Assembly (NCBI GenBank): GCA_019638275.1
Contig: JAHBUC010000006.1
Location: 62,001-126,000 of the forward strand
Reading direction: 5' to 3'
DNA: 64,000 nt
DNA from: Cyclobacteriaceae bacterium
GTDB taxonomy: Bacteria; Bacteroidota; Bacteroidia; Cytophagales; Cyclobacteriaceae
Shown here: piece by piece, positions 41,101-50,800 of the stretch
Position numbering within the stretch: position 1 is the first letter of the stretch
Layout: each line of letters opens with the position of its first letter
Notes under the pieces: generated by a model
Told to the model about the DNA's origin: nothing
What the model saw: the letters and a program-made list of their open reading frames with translations, nothing else
The model's database searches: none
Program-made: the position numbers and the translations under genes

Positions 41101-42505
41101 AAGGCCAGTACTGTTAACAGCATCGGCTGCTGCGTTGGGTTTTTTACCGATGGCCATCTCAACCAATGCAGGTGCTGAGGTGCAACGACCACTGGCCACA
41201 GTCGTTATTGGCGGTTTGGTTTCGGCTACTTTATTGACACTAATTGTGTTACCGGTTTTGTATGCGCTTTTCGATTCGAAACGAATTGCATTTAAACGTA
41301 AGCCGGGTGGCAAGGTGACCATGCTCGTACTTTTGGTTTTGTTCGTGGTGCAACCTGCTATGGCTCAGCAACCGCGCATCATCACATTGCAAGATGCATT
41401 GGATATTGCGGTTCAGAATAATGCCGGTTTAAAGTCGTCATCCATTTCTGTTGAGCAATCCAAAACACTAATTAAAACCGGATACTCGCTTGAGCGGCCG
41501 GTTGTGTATTACAACCTGGATGAGAATAACCTTCCGCCTGTGGGCGATGCGTTACAAGTTTGGGGCGTTCAACAACAATTCACCTTTCCAACCGTGTACG
41601 GAAAGCAGCGCCAGGCATTGAAGGGTGCATACGAAGTTCAGGAGAAGCAATATGAGTTGGATAACCGCAAGCTGGCACAGGAAGTATCGAGGGCATACTA
41701 TGAAGTGGTGTATTGGCAAAACCTTCAGCGCTATTATATTTCGTTGGATAGCGTGTACACTGACTTTGCCCGTGCCGCTTCACGCAGGTATCAGTTGGGC
41801 GAGACCAACTACCTGGAAAAATTAACAGCCGATACGAAAAAGCAAGAAGCGCAACTTCAGGTCAATCAAACGCAAGCTTCTATCGAGGCTGCATACGCTG
41901 CCATGAAACGTTGGCTACAAATTGATGAACCGATCGCGATTAGTGAGTCAACGCTCATGCCTGTTCAATCCGATAACGAGGGCTTTCAAAATCATCCGGG
42001 CTTGATGTATTACGAGCAATTGAAACAATATGCCGAGTTTAACAGTCAGTTGGAGAAGAATAAACTGTTACCCGATATTCACCTCGCATACTTTCAAGGA
42101 AGAAACGCGGCTGAGAACGATAAACTTTATCAAGGCATAAATGTTGGCTTGGGTATACCCCTTTGGTATGGTGCACAGCGGGCAAATATCAAATCGGCAC
42201 AATTGAATGTACAGCGCACTGAACAATTGGCAACAGATTACCAAAGTGCGCTCGCAACAGCCCATGAACGCTTGCTACGCGAGCGCGACAAGTACCAGCA
42301 AGCACTTGATTTTTACATCACCTCCGGAAAGTTGCTGGCCGATGAAACGTTGATCACTGCCAGGAAGTCGTTTGTGAGCGGAGAGATAAATTTTCTCCAG
42401 TATGTGCAGGCGCTTGATCAGGCTATGCAAATCCGGATGAACTACCTGAATAACCTGCGCCTGTACAACACAACAGTTATCGAATTAAACTACCTGATGA
42501 ATTGA
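38168..42505 (+). CDS. CzcA-type heavy-metal RND pump fused to a TolC-like channel
   Basis: The 1445-residue protein consists of a full RND pump (about 1-1045) and a TolC-like outer-membrane factor (about 1068-1445). The RND part has twelve membrane helices and the helix-four motif DFGIIIDGAV with Asp401 and Asp407. This is the HME-type signature for divalent metals (Zn, Co, Cd or Ni) rather than the CusA copper/silver type. Between the parts lies a signal-peptide-like segment starting at Met1052 (MLVLLVLFVVQPAMAQ), which could be cut by signal peptidase to free the channel. The pump would expel metal from cytoplasm or periplasm using protons. The adaptor gene starts 4 bp later. Start TTG 38168 or GTG 38174. 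Confidence 0.9.
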   Translation: MHVEKIISFSVRHKLIVLLFTAIMVGFGFYSLFNIPIGAVPDITNNQVQVITVSRNLATEEIEQFITYPVELEMANLPGVQEIRSISKFGLSVVTIVFDDNMGTYLPRQLIAEKIKIASEKIPQGFGTPTMGPITTGLGEIYQYVLDVRPGYESKYSLTDLRTLQDWVVRRQLSGIYGVVEVNTWGGFLKEYEVAITPERLRSMNLTVQDVYRAMQTNNSVAGGGYIEKTNESYFIRGEGLAKSLEDIGNMVVTIRQGVPVLVKDVATVGFGHAIRFGAITANGQGEKVMGQIMMLKDANSGLVIEKVKERIAQIEKNLPEGVFINPIVDRSELIARTTFTITENLVLGCLIVVFVVVLLLGNFRSGLVVASIIPLSLLFALSMMYLFGVDANLMSLGAIDFGIIIDGAVIIVEFIAFQITAQQSAFIGLPKNEIQTVKDKITIGGATKMMQSALFGQLIIVLVFIPILSLSGVEGKMFKPMALTFSFALIGAIIMCFTYVPVVSALFLKPAPEGRQTLSKRLMSWVERLHQPALLWALKKKKIVLVIAAAMLVGTGILFKNMGGEFVPTLDEGDFVIQPVLKTGTTLSRTIDVITEMEKILLQFPEVEKVVTRIGAAEIPTDPMSMEETDVIIKLRPRKEWTTASDKDGLADKFKDALSVLPGIEYEFTQPIEMRFNELITGVRADLAIKIFGDDLSVLASKAKEVERLIRNVEGASDIIVEKVEGLPQMNVKYNRALIAKYGLNVSGLNSLVSAGFAGLAAGSIFEEEKRFDLVIRFAPESRSDIENLRNLYVPLPTGGQIPLRELAEIDYAKGPAKISRDDTRRRIVVGINVRGRDLESVVKDVQLLIDQNIKLPTGYSVTYGGQFENLRSARARLMIAVPVALVLIFFMLYFAFNSVKDALMIYSAIPLSAVGGVLLLWIRDMPFSISAGVGFIALFGIAVLNGIVLIEHFKELKHEGLHDMKERIIRGTRERLRPVLLTASAAALGFLPMAISTNAGAEVQRPLATVVIGGLVSATLLTLIVLPVLYALFDSKRIAFKRKPGGKVTMLVLLVLFVVQPAMAQQPRIITLQDALDIAVQNNAGLKSSSISVEQSKTLIKTGYSLERPVVYYNLDENNLPPVGDALQVWGVQQQFTFPTVYGKQRQALKGAYEVQEKQYELDNRKLAQEVSRAYYEVVYWQNLQRYYISLDSVYTDFARAASRRYQLGETNYLEKLTADTKKQEAQLQVNQTQASIEAAYAAMKRWLQIDEPIAISESTLMPVQSDNEGFQNHPGLMYYEQLKQYAEFNSQLEKNKLLPDIHLAYFQGRNAAENDKLYQGINVGLGIPLWYGAQRANIKSAQLNVQRTEQLATDYQSALATAHERLLRERDKYQQALDFYITSGKLLADETLITARKSFVSGEINFLQYVQALDQAMQIRMNYLNNLRLYNTTVIELNYLMN

Positions 42506-42509
42506 CCTT

Positions 42510-43754
42510 ATGAACTTTATTAATCAACATACTTTATTGCGACCCAATTCAAAATCCTGTTCAACTGTCAGCCTGTCCATGGGACTCCTTTCGGAGAGCT
42601 TGTCGAAGGCTTTTTTGACTCTGAAAATTAGTCTGGTGATCGTGCTTTTGGTGTTAACCTCCTGCGGAAACAAGGAGAGTGAATCTGCTGAAGCGCTCGA
42701 CATCAGCGCCAATCCACATACCGATGAACTCGTCATTACCCGGGCTCAGTTTGAAGCGGCTCAAATGCAAGTTGGCACAATCGAAACAAAAGCATTTGCC
42801 CGCCAGATAAACGCAAACGGATACATTGATGTTCCGCCTGACCAAAAGGCTTCGGTAAGTGTGAAGTTGGGCGGTTTTGTGAAGTCGGTTACCATTTTGC
42901 CGGGCGACCGGATTACAAAGGGAAAGGTTTTGTTTACGCTGGAGAACCCGGAGTTTATTCAGCTACAGCAGGAGTACCTTGAAAACCATGCGCAACTCAA
43001 GTACCTGCAATCGGATTACGAAAGGCAAAAAGCGTTGGCGGATGAAAATATTGCTTCGCAGAAGAATTTTTTGAAAGCTGAATCGGATTACAAGGTGGTG
43101 CAGGCACGCGTTCAGGGACTTGAGGAAAAACTGAAGATGTTGAACGTAAACATCAAATCGCTGGAGGCTGGTACCATTGCTTCAGTAGTTCATGTGTATG
43201 CACCGATCAGTGGTTATGTTTCGAAAGTCAATATCTCGCTAGGCGTTTCTGTTTCACCCGATGACGTGGCGGTTGAATTGGTAGACACCGATCACATGCA
43301 TGCAGAACTTCAGGTTTTTGAGAAAGATGTGGTGGACATCAGGAAAGGTCAAAAATTTTCGTTCCGTACTTCAGGTTCTGATACCTGGTATGATGGCGAA
43401 GTTTATTTAGTAGGCAAAACCATTGAGAGCAGTACGCGTACAGTGAGTATTCATGGCCACATTCATGATGAAAAGAATGTGCCGAATCTGTTACCGGGTA
43501 TGTATTTGGAAGCAACCATTGAAGTAGCCAGCGTAGAGCGATCGGTACTTCCAACAGAAGCTGTTGTTTCGGTTGATGATGCAAAGTATGTGCTCATGTT
43601 GTTGGAGGAAACACCAGATGAATTTCGATTTAAGCGTTTGGAAGTTACAGCCGGTCAATTCAATAACCAATGGACGGAAATAGTGAATACGCCCGCCAAG
43701 CAACCGGATGCAAAGTTCCTGATAAAGGGGGCATTTAATCTGGTGGTGGAATAA
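42510..43754 (+). CDS. RND efflux periplasmic adaptor (CusB/CzcB-type), lipoprotein
   Basis: The 414-residue membrane-fusion protein has an unusual N-terminus of about 36 residues, then a signal sequence LKISLVIVLLVLTSCG with lipobox LTSC (Cys51). The barrel-sandwich domain with lipoyl half-motifs follows: GYIDVPPDQKASVSVKLGGF and YAPISGYVSKVNISLGV. A helical hairpin (about 140-220) and a beta-barrel are visible. It bridges the inner-membrane pump and the outer-membrane channel encoded just upstream. The extra N-terminal codons coincide with a CTTCGACAGGCT-type repeat (42565-42618) inserted in frame, so the original start may have been nearer the signal peptide. No metal-binding Met/His-rich extension is seen. 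Confidence 0.86.
   Translation: MNFINQHTLLRPNSKSCSTVSLSMGLLSESLSKAFLTLKISLVIVLLVLTSCGNKESESAEALDISANPHTDELVITRAQFEAAQMQVGTIETKAFARQINANGYIDVPPDQKASVSVKLGGFVKSVTILPGDRITKGKVLFTLENPEFIQLQQEYLENHAQLKYLQSDYERQKALADENIASQKNFLKAESDYKVVQARVQGLEEKLKMLNVNIKSLEAGTIASVVHVYAPISGYVSKVNISLGVSVSPDDVAVELVDTDHMHAELQVFEKDVVDIRKGQKFSFRTSGSDTWYDGEVYLVGKTIESSTRTVSIHGHIHDEKNVPNLLPGMYLEATIEVASVERSVLPTEAVVSVDDAKYVLMLLEETPDEFRFKRLEVTAGQFNNQWTEIVNTPAKQPDAKFLIKGAFNLVVE
42565..42618. repeat. CTTCGACA-type repeat inside the adaptor coding sequence
   Basis: CTGTCAGCCTGTCC followed after 22 bp by TGTCGAAGGCTTTTTTGA is shared with the reverse complement of the inner part of the 13612-13749 element. The central palindromes differ. 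It lies within codons 19-37 of the adaptor gene and keeps the reading frame, adding residues of the type LSMGLLSESLSKAF before the signal peptide. Confidence 0.65.
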
Positions 43755-43814
43755 GAAAAATTAAGGGTTGAATTATCCTGACTGAAATTTTATATACAGA
43801 CTAACTTCTTCAAT

Positions 43815-44516
43815 ATGGTAACGATCGATAATTATCTGGATAGCCATTATATACACCGAAGCAACTGGTTACGGGCTGCTGTGTTGGGAGCAAATGATGG
43901 TATTATTTCAATCTCAAGTCTGGCCATTGGTGTTGCCGCTGCGAGTACAACAAGAGACCCTATTTTATTGGCTACCATAGCCGGGCTGGTTGCCGGGGCT
44001 TTATCCATGTCGGCAGGTGAGTATGTATCTGTAAGTTCACAAACCGATATTGAGAAAGCTGATATTGAAAGGGAAAAGGAAGAACTTGAAACGATGCCTG
44101 ATGTAGAGCTGAAATTATTGGCTGAAATCTATGAAAGAAGGGGATTGAAAAAGGAAACAGCACTACAGGTAGCTAAAGAATTAACCGAAGCAGACGCCCT
44201 GGGCGCACACATACGTGACGAATTGGGAATTAATGAAGTCAGTCAGGCTAAACCCATTCAGGCAGCATTCGCATCCGGTGCTGCATTTACAATGGGTGGT
44301 CTTTTGCCCCTATTGGTCGCACTATTTGCGCCCGTTGCCACAATGGAGTATTTCCTTTATGGGTTTACCATGCTATCACTCATTATACTGGGTGCAGTTT
44401 CGGCAAAAACCGGTGGTTCAAGTATGGGTAAAGCAGTAATACGAATTGTGATCTGGGGAACCATTGCCATGGGCTTGTCCGCACTGGTTGGGTATATTTT
44501 TGGTGTCAACGTTTGA
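43815..44516 (+). CDS. VIT/CCC1-family metal transporter
   Basis: The 233-residue membrane protein belongs to the VIT1/CCC1/Nodulin family: NWLRAAVLGANDGIISISSLAIGVA, the SAGEYVSVSSQTDIEKADIE segment with metal-binding glutamates, and KKETALQVAKELTEADAL. Helices at about 20-45, 46-70, 145-165, 170-190 and 210-230 complete the five-helix pattern. Members move Fe(II) or Mn(II) with protons, usually for storage or export. It lies 60 bp after the RND adaptor, so it may share the metal-responsive transcript, or it may be transcribed separately. The following gene is on the other strand. Confidence 0.9.
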   Translation: MVTIDNYLDSHYIHRSNWLRAAVLGANDGIISISSLAIGVAAASTTRDPILLATIAGLVAGALSMSAGEYVSVSSQTDIEKADIEREKEELETMPDVELKLLAEIYERRGLKKETALQVAKELTEADALGAHIRDELGINEVSQAKPIQAAFASGAAFTMGGLLPLLVALFAPVATMEYFLYGFTMLSLIILGAVSAKTGGSSMGKAVIRIVIWGTIAMGLSALVGYIFGVNV

Positions 44517-44558
44517 TCCTTCAAAATACTGGTTTCTGAAAGGATGGGTGTAGTCAAA

Positions 44559-45458
44559 TCAAACAAGCTTCTGCTGTTTGATTTTATCTTTAATGTATGC
44601 CTTAAATTCAGGCGGTCCGAGAACGGTAATTTCATCCGCTAAGCCCATCACAAACCGGCCAACACCCTTGAAGTGTAACACGGGCCCGTTAAAAATGTAA
44701 CTTTTAATTTCTTCACCTGCTTCTTTTTCAAGGTAGGGCTGGGATAGCGGAAACTCCTCGCGCAACAACACGTATGCGCGTAAGGTTAAACGCAACGTTA
44801 CCCAAATCTCTTTTCTGCCGCTGATGCCGAAAATATCCGTGTTCGATTTTTTGTGCAGTTTTCCGTATTTGTAAGGCTTTTCCAGGATCACCACTTCACC
44901 AATGCGCTCCAGTTTAAAAAATTTGCATTGCTTGTCTTTCGTATCCAATGCCAAAACCGATTGAAAGCCTTCACCAAATTGAAACGGCTCTACCAACCGG
45001 TCGGTTATTTCCTGGCTGTTGGCCGAATGGTAATTTTTCAACACCACCTGGTTTTTATTCTCAACAGCTTCCGATAAAGTGCGAAACATTTTGGCCACAC
45101 GCAATTTCAAAAACTGTTCGGGTACGTCTTTCGCTTCTGAATGAAAAGCGAGTTTCTTTAATAAAGTGCCGCGCAACGGATGGCCGCTGGCACCGCTTTG
45201 AATCAACTGCCTTAAAATGGTTACTTCCTCCAGCGTAAACCGGTCTTCCGGACTTTCTCCGTCTTCCCGATGAACAAAGTACCTTCCGTGAAAATCCTGA
45301 TCGATAATAAAGCCGATTTCTTCCAGCAGTTTGAAGTACCGGTAAATGGTACGGCTGGTTGTATCGAGTTGTTGCGCCAATTGTTCAATGGTGCGACCAC
45401 CACCTTTCAACAAACCAATGAGTTGAAATACGCGTAAAATTTTTGCCTGTGGTATCAT
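44559..45458 (-). CDS. YafY-type WYL-domain transcriptional regulator
   Basis: The 299-residue protein has an HTH_11/DeoR-like winged helix (about residues 5-70) with GGGRTIEQLAQQLDTTSRTI and YRYFKLLEEIGFII. A WYL domain follows (about 140-230; WYL core NYHSANSQEITDRLVEPFQF, then FQSVLALDTKDKQCKFFKLE) together with a C-terminal WCX extension. WYL proteins bind nucleotides or single-stranded nucleic acids and control stress or defence genes. The start codon lies 6 bp after the stop of the patatin gene on the same strand, so it is probably the second gene of a patatin-regulator operon. Convergent with the VIT gene. Confidence 0.88.
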   Translation of the reverse strand: MIPQAKILRVFQLIGLLKGGGRTIEQLAQQLDTTSRTIYRYFKLLEEIGFIIDQDFHGRYFVHREDGESPEDRFTLEEVTILRQLIQSGASGHPLRGTLLKKLAFHSEAKDVPEQFLKLRVAKMFRTLSEAVENKNQVVLKNYHSANSQEITDRLVEPFQFGEGFQSVLALDTKDKQCKFFKLERIGEVVILEKPYKYGKLHKKSNTDIFGISGRKEIWVTLRLTLRAYVLLREEFPLSQPYLEKEAGEEIKSYIFNGPVLHFKGVGRFVMGLADEITVLGPPEFKAYIKDKIKQQKLV

Positions 45459-45464
45459 GAATGC

Positions 45465-47747
45465 TTATTCTTCCAGCAGTTTTTTCAATTTTTCAAGTTG
45501 CGTGCGGTTGTTGGGTGATTGGATATTATCCACCACACTTTGTTTCTCCCGCGTAGTCAATCGCCAGCTCAATGATGCGCGTGCATTGTTTTGTCTAAGG
45601 CTATCCATTTGGCTAAGAATCGGTGCATACGATTCCAGTTGGTATTGTAAATCGATTCGTTCAATCGGTCGGGGAAACCAGGTTTTGGCAAAACCGATGT
45701 AGGTGTCATTGCCAATGTCCTGAAAATTCTCAAAGTTGTTGTACACCGTGCTGATGGGTTGCGTCATCGCATCCAGTATCGTCTGGCTTTTCCGTTCTAC
45801 AATTTGTCCGAGTTTTGGTGAATCACGGATGGAAAGCACAATCACGCCCGATGTGTTTTCTGCAATCCAGTCTTTAAACGCATATAGAAAACGCACCGCA
45901 TCGGAAATGCCGAAGTTATCCGAGATGCCCGCATCCATGATCTGTATGGAGGGCTCAGTAGGAAGTGTTGTGTTCGGTGTGATGTACGGAAACGTGGCGC
46001 TCATCCGCAAGGCAGATAAAAACCGTAGATGGCCCGCCCCATGATTGTTGAATAGCAGTTGGTAGTCGATGCCGGCCAGTTTCGACAAGTCATAATCCGG
46101 ATATGCGATCATCACGGAATTCATGTACGATAATGGCTGTGCCGCGATGTAGAGTTTACGCCCATCATTGATGATGGTGGGCGACATTACCAACATAGGA
46201 ATGAGTGCCTGTTGCTCAGGCTCAACGTAAGCGGATACGGGTTTATCCATTAATTTTTCGGTAATGGTATTGAGTTGTTCTTCAAACGTGTATCCGCGAT
46301 CGCGATGGTAATAGTTGCCGGCATATTCAAACTTGTTGAAGCCAACAAACAAATCGTTTGCCAGCAGGCCGAAGATTAACGGATTGAGGTTATCGGAAGA
46401 AAGGCTTTGACGATGACGCATGGCATAGGGGTGAATCTCTTCGCCTAAATGTTCACGAAATTTTAATTCACGAAAAAAACTGGCGCCAATAAGCCCGCCA
46501 GAGGCGCCTGAAATCATGATGCTTTTATTAAAGAGTTCTCCGCCAGTCAGACTATCAGCAACTTGTAATGCGGTAAGTGTCCATAAAGCGGCACGCTTTC
46601 CGCCACCACTCACACACAGGAAGATCATCTTGGGTTTCTGATCTTCGGGGAACTTGGCGCGCCAGTTGTTCAGCATCTCCAGCGAATGTTCGCGGTCATG
46701 TTCAATCTGATCGGGAGAGTTCAATGCTTTCAGGTGCTCATGTGAATAGGGTACAGGTTGCTTCAGGTAGTCCAGGCCAAACGCTTCATATTGTTTGGAA
46801 AAGAAATCTTTTCCGGCCAGGGTGTTAACGATCAGAAAAATTACAATGGCAGTTGTGGCAGCCCATCCACCAAACCAATAACTAAACGCGCCCGAGAGCA
46901 TTACAAAAATGGTAAGGAAGATTATCGTGCTGGCTGCAGCCGGAAGTTGAAAAGTGGGGTAGTCTTTGAATAATCCGAGCACCAATACAAGACCAACAAT
47001 GAATAATTCAATAATGACCAGGTTCAGGTGGTTCTGGTCGAATACCTGTATGATGGTATTTCTGTCATAAAAGCCACTGTCATCAACTTTTTTTACACGC
47101 AGGTCGTAATCGAGGTAATAATCCACGCGTACCTGGCGCTTTCGCGCGATGTCCAGTTTCTTCATGGCGCTGGCACGCGTTACCTGAACGTTTTGTTTAA
47201 TCTTTTCATCAATGCGGCACACCACGTATTTAAAAATATCCTTGTTGGTGAGCCAGAAATAGATAAAGAAGATGAGTGTCATCAGCGCAAAGCCGGTGAT
47301 TAACCCGGCCATGTTCCAGAAAAGCTGCTTTGCTGAAACATACTGGTTGTCGGTTTGGAAACTGAGGATATAATAAATGTATGTGGCCAGAAACAGCACC
47401 GGGATAATACTGTTATTCAGTGCAAACTTGGTGAAGGGTCGTGATAACGCGCCCACAAACGAAAACCGGTGCCCGTCAGAAATGTAGCCCGTGATGTGAA
47501 ACGCCACCGTAAATCCGGCCAATGTTATACCGATAATAAAAAAGCTGGTGAAATTTACTTTGTTTAGGTATTCAGGGTCGAGAAACAGGTACGGAATACC
47601 CAGATATTGCCCAAAGTTTCCGGTGATCATTGCAAACAGGATGATCCAGCATAAAATAAGTACGTGGTTTCTTCTCAGGTTGTTAAACAGCAACTGAAGG
47701 GGAAACGAATGCCAGAGGGAACCAAAAAAATGATAAACGCTACGCAT
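45465..47747 (-). CDS. Patatin-like phospholipase with multiple membrane helices
   Basis: The 760-residue protein has six or seven N-terminal membrane helices within about residues 28-310. The cytoplasmic patatin domain (about 370-720) has the oxyanion motif SGGGKR (381-385), the nucleophile GASGG with Ser416 and the catalytic dyad acid in DAG (Asp605). Patatin enzymes hydrolyse acyl chains from phospholipids. Bacterial patatins with membrane helices are frequent in Bacteroidota and include effectors of immune systems, but no nucleotide-signalling partner gene is visible here. The WYL regulator gene follows after 6 bp. The AddAB-like pair is divergent from this gene. Confidence 0.85.
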   Translation of the reverse strand: MRSVYHFFGSLWHSFPLQLLFNNLRRNHVLILCWIILFAMITGNFGQYLGIPYLFLDPEYLNKVNFTSFFIIGITLAGFTVAFHITGYISDGHRFSFVGALSRPFTKFALNNSIIPVLFLATYIYYILSFQTDNQYVSAKQLFWNMAGLITGFALMTLIFFIYFWLTNKDIFKYVVCRIDEKIKQNVQVTRASAMKKLDIARKRQVRVDYYLDYDLRVKKVDDSGFYDRNTIIQVFDQNHLNLVIIELFIVGLVLVLGLFKDYPTFQLPAAASTIIFLTIFVMLSGAFSYWFGGWAATTAIVIFLIVNTLAGKDFFSKQYEAFGLDYLKQPVPYSHEHLKALNSPDQIEHDREHSLEMLNNWRAKFPEDQKPKMIFLCVSGGGKRAALWTLTALQVADSLTGGELFNKSIMISGASGGLIGASFFRELKFREHLGEEIHPYAMRHRQSLSSDNLNPLIFGLLANDLFVGFNKFEYAGNYYHRDRGYTFEEQLNTITEKLMDKPVSAYVEPEQQALIPMLVMSPTIINDGRKLYIAAQPLSYMNSVMIAYPDYDLSKLAGIDYQLLFNNHGAGHLRFLSALRMSATFPYITPNTTLPTEPSIQIMDAGISDNFGISDAVRFLYAFKDWIAENTSGVIVLSIRDSPKLGQIVERKSQTILDAMTQPISTVYNNFENFQDIGNDTYIGFAKTWFPRPIERIDLQYQLESYAPILSQMDSLRQNNARASLSWRLTTREKQSVVDNIQSPNNRTQLEKLKKLLEE

Positions 47748-47865
47748 GGGTCTTTATCGGGTCTTTTCTGCACAACCTACTTCTTTACAAGATAAAAAAA
47801 GGTATAACAGACAGAAATTGTCAATCTATTTTTCTTTTTTGCCATCATTCGCGTAATTCAAAACC

Positions 47866-50800
47866 GTGGCAGAAAAACCCTTAGTTATCTACAGAAGCTC
47901 AGCGGGGAGCGGTAAAACCCGGACCCTGGCGAAGGAATACCTTAAATTGGCATTGCGCCATCGGTCGGGGTACTTTCGTCATATTCTTGCGGTTACGTTC
48001 ACCAACAAGGCCACACAGGAGATGAAGGAGCGCATTGTGCGTTACCTGAACGATTTTATTGAAGGGCGTGAAAATTCACTTGAAAATGAGTTGAAACGCG
48101 AGCTGAACCAAAGCGATGTTGAATTCAAGGAGAATTGCAACGAGTTGCGCTCGCTCATTTTGCATCAGTATTCGCAATTTTCAATTAGCACCATCGATGC
48201 ATTTTTTCAAAAAGTGATTCGTTCGTTTACACGAGAAGCAGGGCTTTCAGGCGATTACCGATTGGAAGTTGAGAATGAGGCGGTGTTGGAGGAAGTGGTG
48301 AATAGCTTGATTGATGACATTGGCGAGGACAAGGATCTGAAACGCTGGATAGTGGATTTTGCCACGAAGAACCTGGAGAGCGACAAACCGTGGGATGTAC
48401 GCAGGGGGTTGATTGACTTTTCGAAGGAAATATTAAAAGAAGATTTTAAAGCGATTGAAAAGGAATTCAATAAAAAAACCTGTGACAAGGGGTTTTTGAA
48501 AGATTTGCTGGCTGAACTTGGAAAAACGACCAACTCATTTGTCAACCATATTCAAACTTTGGCCCGCAAGGGTTTTGATATAATCAGTAAACATCAATTT
48601 AATAAAGAAGATTTTCGTTACGGAACCGGGTATACTTTTTTTGAAAAGCTGAGTGATATTAAACGCGTGAGTGATTTTGAACTGCCGGGCGTTCGAGTAA
48701 CCCGTGAATTGCAGGAGTTGAAAAACTGGCCGCAGAAGCAATCCTTGCGACTTAAAGAGATACTGGCAGTTGCTGAAGCTGAGTTGCTTACTTTGCTGCA
48801 GGAAATTTTGGATTATCGGGAGCGTAATTTCAGTCGCGCCATTTCAGCAGAAGTAGTCCTGCAAAATTTTTACGCTTATGGTCTGTTGGCTGATATTTCC
48901 AAAAAACTTCAGGAGTACAAATCGGAAAACAACATGATGCTGCTGGCCGATGCCCCGCAGTTTTTACAAGAGCTTATTGGTGACAGCGATGCGCCTTTTA
49001 TTTATGAGAAGACCGGTTCATTCTTTAAAAATTACCTCATCGATGAGTTTCAGGATACGTCCAATTTACAATGGCGAAACTTCGTGCCACTCATCAATGA
49101 AAGTTTAAGCAGCAATAACCGGAATGTGATTGTGGGCGATGTGAAGCAGGCCATTTACCGCTGGCGTGGAGGCGACCTTACCTTGTTGCAGGAAAAACTA
49201 GAGCAGCAGATTGGTGAGGATCGTGTGGCGCATGTTAACCTTTCAGATAACTACCGGAGTGCAGCCAATATCATTTCCTTTAACAATCAACTGTTTAAAA
49301 CGGCCTCGCAATTTGTTTCGCAGGAAACGGGAACGGCTCTTGCTCAAAGTGCTTACGAGGATGTGGATCAACAAATAAAAAGAGAACACAAGGGCCTGGT
49401 GGATATCCAATTTATTGAGAATGAAAAAGAACTGAAGTGGAAGGAGCAGGCTAAGGAACAGTTGGTGAAAACACTGGAAGAATGGCAGGAAGCCGGAGTG
49501 AAGTTAAAAGATATTGCCATTTTAGTTCGCACCAATGCGGATGGTCAGGAGTTGGTAGCGCATTTGTTAAAGTACAAAAACTCGGAAGAAGCCAAGTCAA
49601 CGTGTAAGTATGATGTCATCTCCAATGAATCGTTGCGCATTGACGGTGCAGCATCTGTAAATCTTGTGTTGGCCGCCATGCGCTACCTCAATAACCACCT
49701 GGATGTGGTGGCGCGTGCAGAGTTGGCGTATGAATTTGTGCGCATCCATCAATCGGGTATGGCGTTATCGGATGTTTTTTCCGTGACAAACGAAGCTGTT
49801 TTTGAAAGCTTTCTCCCGCAAGAATTCACACAACAAAAATTATCGCTTCGGAAACTCCCACTTTTTGAAATGACGGAAATGCTGATTCGTATTTTCCGTC
49901 TTTCCGATCAGGAGAAAGAGCTGGCCTATTTGCAGGCCTTTCAGGATATTGTGTTGAATTTTTATTCACGCGAGCGAAATGATTTGCAAGCGTTTCTGGA
50001 ATGGTGGGAAGAAAACAAAGACTCTGATAAAACATCTGTAAAAACTTCAGGTTCGATTGATGCCGCTGAAATTCTGACGATCCATAAATCGAAAGGACTT
50101 CAGTTTAAATATGTCATCATCCCGTTTTGTTCGTGGCAGTTGGATCATCAAGGGTATAAGCAACCCAACCTGTGGGTGCAGGCAGATACGCCCATGTTTA
50201 AAGATGCAGGGTATCTTTCAGTGAAATATGGTAAAACACTTACCGATACGATTTTTGATTCTTACTATCATCAGGAGCGCACACAGGTATTTCTTGACAA
50301 TGTAAACATTTTGTACGTGGCACTTACCCGTGCTGAATTGGGAATGAAGATTTTTGCTCCATCCGGAAAGCTGGCAAGAATATCCGATGTAAGTGATTTG
50401 CTTCAGCACTGTATTATTACGAATAGCGAGCTTACCACAAATTGGGACAAAGCATCTCTGCGCTGGAAAGGCGGCACACTTGAACCCGCTTCAGTAGCAA
50501 GTGATACGAACTATGAAGAGATAACACCCATTGCGCTCAAGCACTATCCCGTATCGCGTTGGCGCGATAAACTGGTCATTCGGCAAGCAGGAAAAACCTA
50601 TTTCGATTCCGACAAGGAGGAGAAGGTGAAGTACGGCATTCACATGCATGGGGTATTGTCGTACATCAAAACCAGGAGCGATGTGGATGTAGCGTTGCAA
50701 CGTGCCGTGCAGGAAGGATTACTCACTACCGCAGAGATTGAGGCCGTCAAGGTTGAATTGGATGAGTTGTTCAAGGCTCCGCTTGTCTCTTCATGGTTTG

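Noticed and set aside
36137..44516. CusA-type copper/silver efflux
   Set aside because: The helix-four motif DFGIIIDGAV fits divalent metals better than the AIGAMVDAA-type motif of CusA.
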